From NCBI RefSeq assembly GCF_003054055.1, contig NZ_QBKI01000006.1, positions 186,001 through 250,000 on the forward strand: 64,000 nt of DNA, in the 5' to 3' direction. The position numbers and the translations under genes are program-made. The stretch is from Pontibacter mucosus. GTDB taxonomy: Bacteria; Bacteroidota; Bacteroidia; Cytophagales; Hymenobacteraceae. A model generated the notes under the pieces. That model made no database searches. It was not told where the DNA came from and saw only the letters and a list, made by a program, of their open reading frames with translations. Numbering within the stretch: the stretch's first letter is position 1; every line of letters starts with the position of its first letter. Of the stretch, positions 60,740 through 64,000 are shown in pieces.

Positions 60740-61294
60740 CTAGGGTTGCGGGTTGAGGTATAGTTCTTTGTTACGCAGCGGCACCAGTGCCAGCACCACC
60801 GCCTGTTCATACAGCTCGCGCCTGTCCACCACGTTATGGGTCAGGATGCCGATGGCGCCGCCTTTCTGCTTGGAGTTGGAGTAGCTGAAGATACGGTCGT
60901 TGGCCTCGCCCAGCTCCACCCCCTGCTCCACTAGCTCCCGCACCTGCTGCGGCAGAAAAAAGGTGCCCGACCGCGCCTTGCCCAGCTGCTCTTTGTCCTG
61001 CACTACCACCCAGGCAAAGGTAGCCAGTTCGCCGCCAATCACTTCCACGCCACCTTCAATCCCAATCCAAATATCCGCCTCCGGGTGCACTTCCCTGGCA
61101 TTGGCCAAGCGGTTAAGCGCCCCCTGCAGCGTCTCCAGCTCGGTCATGGGCTGGTCGGCCACGCCGGATGGCACGCTTACCGACTCCGGCATAAACTCTG
61201 CCTCCGGAAACATCCGCTGCAGCCCATCCAGCGCTGCATTGATTTTGACCGGGTTTTTAGAGGCAATGATGACGTTATATGTTTTGTGTTCCAT
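60740..61294 (-). CDS. yjjX: Inosine/xanthosine triphosphatase (YjjX/NTPase 1 family)
   Basis: 184 residues from the ATG at 61294 (MEHKTYNVIIASKNPVKINA). The ASKNPVKINA loop binds the phosphates; WIGIEGGVE and GAIGILTHNVVDRRELYEQA are further family marks. It removes deaminated purine triphosphates (ITP, XTP) from the pool. 19 bp upstream of pxpB on the same strand, so the oxoprolinase genes may be read from its promoter. No functional link to oxoproline is evident. Confidence 0.92.
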   Translation of the reverse strand: MEHKTYNVIIASKNPVKINAALDGLQRMFPEAEFMPESVSVPSGVADQPMTELETLQGALNRLANAREVHPEADIWIGIEGGVEVIGGELATFAWVVVQDKEQLGKARSGTFFLPQQVRELVEQGVELGEANDRIFSYSNSKQKGGAIGILTHNVVDRRELYEQAVVLALVPLRNKELYLNPQP

Positions 61295-61326
61295 GTTAGT
61301 TTTAAAGTACAAGTTCTATACTTAGC

Positions 61327-61351
61327 CCACTCCTATCCCCCTCCTTGGAGC
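61327..61351. repeat. Fragment of the CCCCTCCTT REP-like hairpin
   Basis: CCCACTCCTATCCCCCTCCT followed by TGGAG resembles one arm of the terminal hairpin of the composite repeats at 7331-7355 and 14970-14992. Confidence 0.5.
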
Positions 61352-61372
61352 TAAGCCTTTATTTCTCTTTAT

Positions 61373-61467
61373 TTTGTCATCCTGTAAGGATCTTGGTAGC
61401 AGGTAGCAGGTAGCAGGTAGCAGAAGCCTAATCTCCCTTCCACCAAGTTTCTTAACAGAATGACAAA
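61373..61467. repeat. MITE-like 95-bp element with a GGTAGCA tandem repeat
   Basis: Imperfect terminal inverted repeats of about 25 bp: TTTGTCATCCTGTAAGGATC then TTGGT (61373-61396) and, complemented, TTTGTCATTCTGTTAAGAAA then CTTGGT (61442-61467). Inside are four tandem copies of the 7-bp unit GGTAGCA (61395-61422). No gene. Confidence 0.7.
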
Positions 61468-61486
61468 GAGGTCAGACTTCGAAGTT

Positions 61487-61516
61487 ACCCACCCCTGACC
61501 CCTCCCAAGAGGGGAA
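61487..61516 (-). repeat. Inverted copy of the AGGGG-CAGGGGTGG element
   Basis: The complement of the closing block of the composite repeats (TCCCCTC-TTGGGA-GGGG then TCAGGGGTGGGT), in reverse orientation. Confidence 0.6.
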
Positions 61517-61539
61517 TTTATACTTCTATACTTTTACAC

Positions 61540-61625
61540 CTTTCTAACCTTCTAACTTTTTAACTTATTAACTTTCTAACTCCCAAACTCCCCAACTCTT
61601 TAACTCCTAAACTCTCCAACTCTCC
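61540..61625. repeat. Degenerate TAACTyy tract
   Basis: About ten near-repeats of TAACTTTC/CAACTCCC spaced 7-10 bp, as at 18018-18060 and 24175-24195. It lies directly before the M1 peptidase gene. Confidence 0.6.
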
Positions 61626-61650
61626 CTCGCTCTAAGTATATTTGAAAAGT

Positions 61651-64000
61651 ATGAAAAAGAGAAACAGAAACCTACTCATAGCAAGTATAGCGCTGCTCAG
61701 CGCCGGCACGCTGGCTTCCTGCAGCAAGCAGCTGGCCACCACAGAAGTCTTACCTGTGGAAACGGGCGTGTCCAAGCAGCTGGCCGATTACCGCAAGCAG
61801 GTGCTCAGCCACATCGCCTACGACATTGCGTTGCAGATTCCGCCCCAGAAGCAGCAACCTATACTTGGCTCTGAAACCATCACCTTCCGCCTCTCCGACA
61901 ACAGCCAGCCGCTGCAACTCGACTTTAAAGAGCAGCCGGAGAAACTGAAACAAGTATGGCTCAACGGCAAGCAACTGGAAACGAAACTAGATAACGAGCA
62001 CATCCTCCTGCCGGCCAGCGGGCTTAAGGTTGGGGAGAATGAATTGAAACTGGAGTTCATCGCCGGGGATTTGTCGCTCAACCGCAACGAGGAGTATCTG
62101 TATACCTTGCTGGTGCCCGACCGCGCCCGCACCGTGGTGCCCGTTTTCGACCAGCCCAACCTGAAAGCCACCTTTACCCTTCGCTTAACTTTGCCCAAGG
62201 ATTGGAATGCGCTGGCCAATGGCGCTTTGGTAGACTCTACGCTAGCCGAAAACAGCAAAAGCTATACGTTTGCCACCTCGGACACCATTCCGACTTACCT
62301 GTTCTCGTTTGCGGCGGGTAAGTTCAAACACGTGCAGCGCGACATGAGCGGCACTGCCATGCACTTCTACCACCGCGAAACGGACGAGGCCAAAATCCGC
62401 GAAAGTACAAACCCAATCTTCCAGCTCCACAGCGACGCGCTACGGTTTATGGAGGCGTATACGCAGATTCCTTACCCTTTCCAGAAGTTTGATTTTGTGG
62501 CGATACCGGATTTCCAGTACGGCGGCATGGAGCACGTGGGCGCCATACAGTACAAAGCCTCTACCTTGTTCCTGGATGAAACGGCCACCAAAGACGAGAA
62601 AATCGCCCGCTCCAACCTCATCGCGCACGAAACGGCCCATATGTGGTTCGGCGACCTGGTGACGATGCAGTGGTTTAACGATGTTTGGATGAAGGAGGTA
62701 TTCGCTAATTTTATGGCCGACAAGGTGACGCAGGTGGCGCTGGAGAACACCAATTACGACATGAAGTTTTTGGTGGACCATTTCCCCGCCGCCTACAGCA
62801 TCGACCGCACCACCGGGGCCAACCCCATCCGCCAGCCGCTTGATAACCTGCAGGATGCGGGCTCTCTTTACGGCAGTATCATCTACCACAAAGCCCCTAT
62901 TATGATGCGCCAACTCGAGCGCCTGATGGGCGAAGAAGAGCTGCGCAAAGGGCTGCAGGAATACCTGAAAACCTACGCCTACCGCAACGCCACCTGGCCC
63001 GACCTCATCCAAATTCTCGATGCCCGCACACCGGTAGACCTGGCGCAGTGGAACCAGGTGTGGGTGAACGAAGCAGGCCGCCCGGTGTTCACGCATGAAC
63101 TCAAAACCAGTAACGGCAAAATTGAGCAGCTGCGGGTATTACAGCGAGGCGAAGATGGCTCTGAGAGAGTATGGCCGCAGTATTTTGAAATTGCTTTAGT
63201 ATACCCGGACCGGCTGGAAGAGATGACCGTGGACATGACCAAGGCGGAAGTGGTAGTAGAGCAGGCCGCAGGCAAGGAAGCACCGCAGTTTATACTTTTC
63301 AACTCCACGGGGCAGGGCTACGGCGTATTTCCGGTGGAGGAGGCGATGCTGCAGCGGCTGTATACCTTGCAAGACCCCGTGCAACGCGCCTCGGCCTACA
63401 TCAACCTGTACGAAAACATGCTCAACGGCCGCGGCCTAACGCCGGCACAGCTGCTCAGCTTCTACCAGAAAGGCCTGACACAGGAACAGGAGGAACTCAA
63501 CATTAAACTCATGACCGGCCAGTTGAGTGACATCTATTGGGTCTTCCTCTCCCCGGCACAGCGCCAGCAGCTGGCGACGCAATTGGAGCAACAGGTATGG
63601 CAGGCACTGCAGCAGCATCAAGCTCCGAACGTGAAAAAGCTGCTCTTTAAAACCTACCAAAGTATAGCCCTTAGCAAGGAAGCGCAGGACAAACTATACG
63701 GAGTATGGCAAAAACAACAGCCGCCAACTGGTGTAAAGCTGAACGAGGATGATTATACTTCGCTAGCGCTTGCCCTGGCCGTACGCGACTGTCCAAACCA
63801 AAGTATACTTCAGGAGCAACTTACCCGCATCCAAAACCCGGACCGCAAAAAGCGCCTGGAGTTTATAATGCCGGCTCTCTCGTCAGACGTACAGGTGCGG
63901 GATGCTTTTTTTGCTTCGTTGAAGAACGCTGAAAACCGGGAGAAGGAAGCCTGGGTGGCCTCGGCCCTGGGGTATCTGCACCATCCACTGCGCGCCCAAA
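61651..64000 (+). CDS. M1-family aminopeptidase lipoprotein, cut by the window end
   Basis: 783 codons are visible and the frame is open at the right edge, so the C-terminus is missing. N-terminus MKKRNRNLLIASIALLSA with lipobox LASC (lipid Cys24). The gluzincin site is complete: HETAH with His326, Glu327, His330, and the third zinc ligand Glu349 in MKEVFANFMAD. The substrate-binding loop reads GGMEH where most M1 enzymes have GAMEN. It should remove N-terminal residues from peptides at the cell envelope. A TATATTTG (61637-61644, matching the -7 pattern) ends only 6 bp before the ATG, so the message might be leaderless; no -33 box is seen 19 bp upstream. Confidence 0.93.
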   Translation, partial: MKKRNRNLLIASIALLSAGTLASCSKQLATTEVLPVETGVSKQLADYRKQVLSHIAYDIALQIPPQKQQPILGSETITFRLSDNSQPLQLDFKEQPEKLKQVWLNGKQLETKLDNEHILLPASGLKVGENELKLEFIAGDLSLNRNEEYLYTLLVPDRARTVVPVFDQPNLKATFTLRLTLPKDWNALANGALVDSTLAENSKSYTFATSDTIPTYLFSFAAGKFKHVQRDMSGTAMHFYHRETDEAKIRESTNPIFQLHSDALRFMEAYTQIPYPFQKFDFVAIPDFQYGGMEHVGAIQYKASTLFLDETATKDEKIARSNLIAHETAHMWFGDLVTMQWFNDVWMKEVFANFMADKVTQVALENTNYDMKFLVDHFPAAYSIDRTTGANPIRQPLDNLQDAGSLYGSIIYHKAPIMMRQLERLMGEEELRKGLQEYLKTYAYRNATWPDLIQILDARTPVDLAQWNQVWVNEAGRPVFTHELKTSNGKIEQLRVLQRGEDGSERVWPQYFEIALVYPDRLEEMTVDMTKAEVVVEQAAGKEAPQFILFNSTGQGYGVFPVEEAMLQRLYTLQDPVQRASAYINLYENMLNGRGLTPAQLLSFYQKGLTQEQEELNIKLMTGQLSDIYWVFLSPAQRQQLATQLEQQVWQALQQHQAPNVKKLLFKTYQSIALSKEAQDKLYGVWQKQQPPTGVKLNEDDYTSLALALAVRDCPNQSILQEQLTRIQNPDRKKRLEFIMPALSSDVQVRDAFFASLKNAENREKEAWVASALGYLHHPLRAQ

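Larger units (their letters stand above)
1..64000. repeat. Highly iterated 7-mer AAGTATA / TATACTT spread over the whole window
   Basis: Reading both strands by eye I count about 150 copies of AAGTATA or TATACTT; about 5-8 would be expected by chance for this length and composition. Roughly 35 further copies read AAGTATG or CATACTT. Copies lie between genes (dense at 4100-4310, 6630-7020, 14400-14580, 37150-37450) and inside genes. Inside genes they fall in every frame: LYF at 11683-11691, LYTS near 20252-20263, KY in the RDD gene near 7585, IL in the NRAMP-like gene near 57278. This argues for selection or mutation pressure on DNA, not on protein. Three copies form the palindrome AAGTATACTT (near 16963, 18640, 63801). 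Stretches with none or almost none: 4310-6630, 25520-29520, 35060-37150 and 49790-54360. The function is unknown. Confidence 0.85.

Noticed and set aside
61395-61422. Possible CRISPR array from regular short repeats
   Set aside because: Units are 7 bp with no spacers; it is a plain tandem repeat. No cas genes are present.

Overview
The window reads as chromosomal DNA of a Bacteroidota bacterium, most like the Hymenobacteraceae (a Pontibacter-type genome; this placement is an inference from gene style, not from a marker gene). Evidence: two SusC/SusD outer-membrane uptake pairs, a promoter with the Bacteroidota pattern TTTG-19 bp-TAnnTTTG, many short lipoproteins, GHL10 and DUF3078 genes, a NagB-PIG-L fusion, and a MoxR/DUF58/DUF4129/DUF4350/SpoIIM/RDD module. 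No tRNA, rRNA, CRISPR array or prophage was seen.

Layout. 0-6.6 kb: PBP1A, a thioesterase, an S1/P1 nuclease, a purine permease and a coiled-coil membrane protein. 7.4-14.3 kb: a MoxR module (RDD gene divergent from a tightly overlapping SpoIIM to DUF58 operon). It is flanked on both sides by a composite intergenic repeat, two diverged copies of about 0.55-0.62 kb. 15-16.8 kb: a NhaC-type transporter behind a recognisable SAM-I riboswitch, so probably a methionine transporter. 17-25.5 kb: a muropeptide-processing set (amidase lipoprotein, DUF819 membrane protein, serine hydrolase, NlpC/P60 peptidase, BioF-like PLP enzyme, L-Ala-D/L-Glu epimerase, DacB). 25.8-33.4 kb: a SusCD pair ending in a 62-bp perfect palindrome, then a decayed IS982-type transposase, a low-GC orphan lipoprotein and a broken susD 3' end. 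33.8-49.9 kb: an amino-sugar and murein/glycan set (ROK regulator, NagB-PIG-L, DUF3078, GH3-beta-lactamase fusion, two GHL10 paralogues, GH9 whose reading continues by a -1 shift into a polysaccharide deacetylase, PGRP-type amidase). 50-55.5 kb: a second SusCD pair with a DUF4397 lipoprotein. 56.2-61.3 kb: a Mut7-C protein and the 5-oxoprolinase operon (NRAMP-like, PxpA, PxpC, PxpB, YjjX). 61.65 kb to the end: a partial M1 aminopeptidase.

How the genes fit together. Two large blocks (17-25 kb and 34-50 kb) would together strip murein or related amino-sugar polymers to sugars, peptides and amino acids. Amidases, GH3/NagZ, GHL10 and DacB act outside or in the periplasm. NagB, the epimerase and PxpABC act on the products inside.

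The most unusual signals are three. (1) A 7-mer, AAGTATA/TATACTT, occurs about 150 times by hand count (roughly 5-8 expected), on both strands, in all reading frames and between genes, but is nearly absent from the SusCD genes and nagB. (2) A perfect A-AAA-AAG slippery heptamer lies directly before the GH9 stop codon, and the deacetylase domain is open in exactly the -1 frame. (3) Several terminators are extremely long perfect palindromes, one of which carries the 7-mer in both arms. All counts are by eye.
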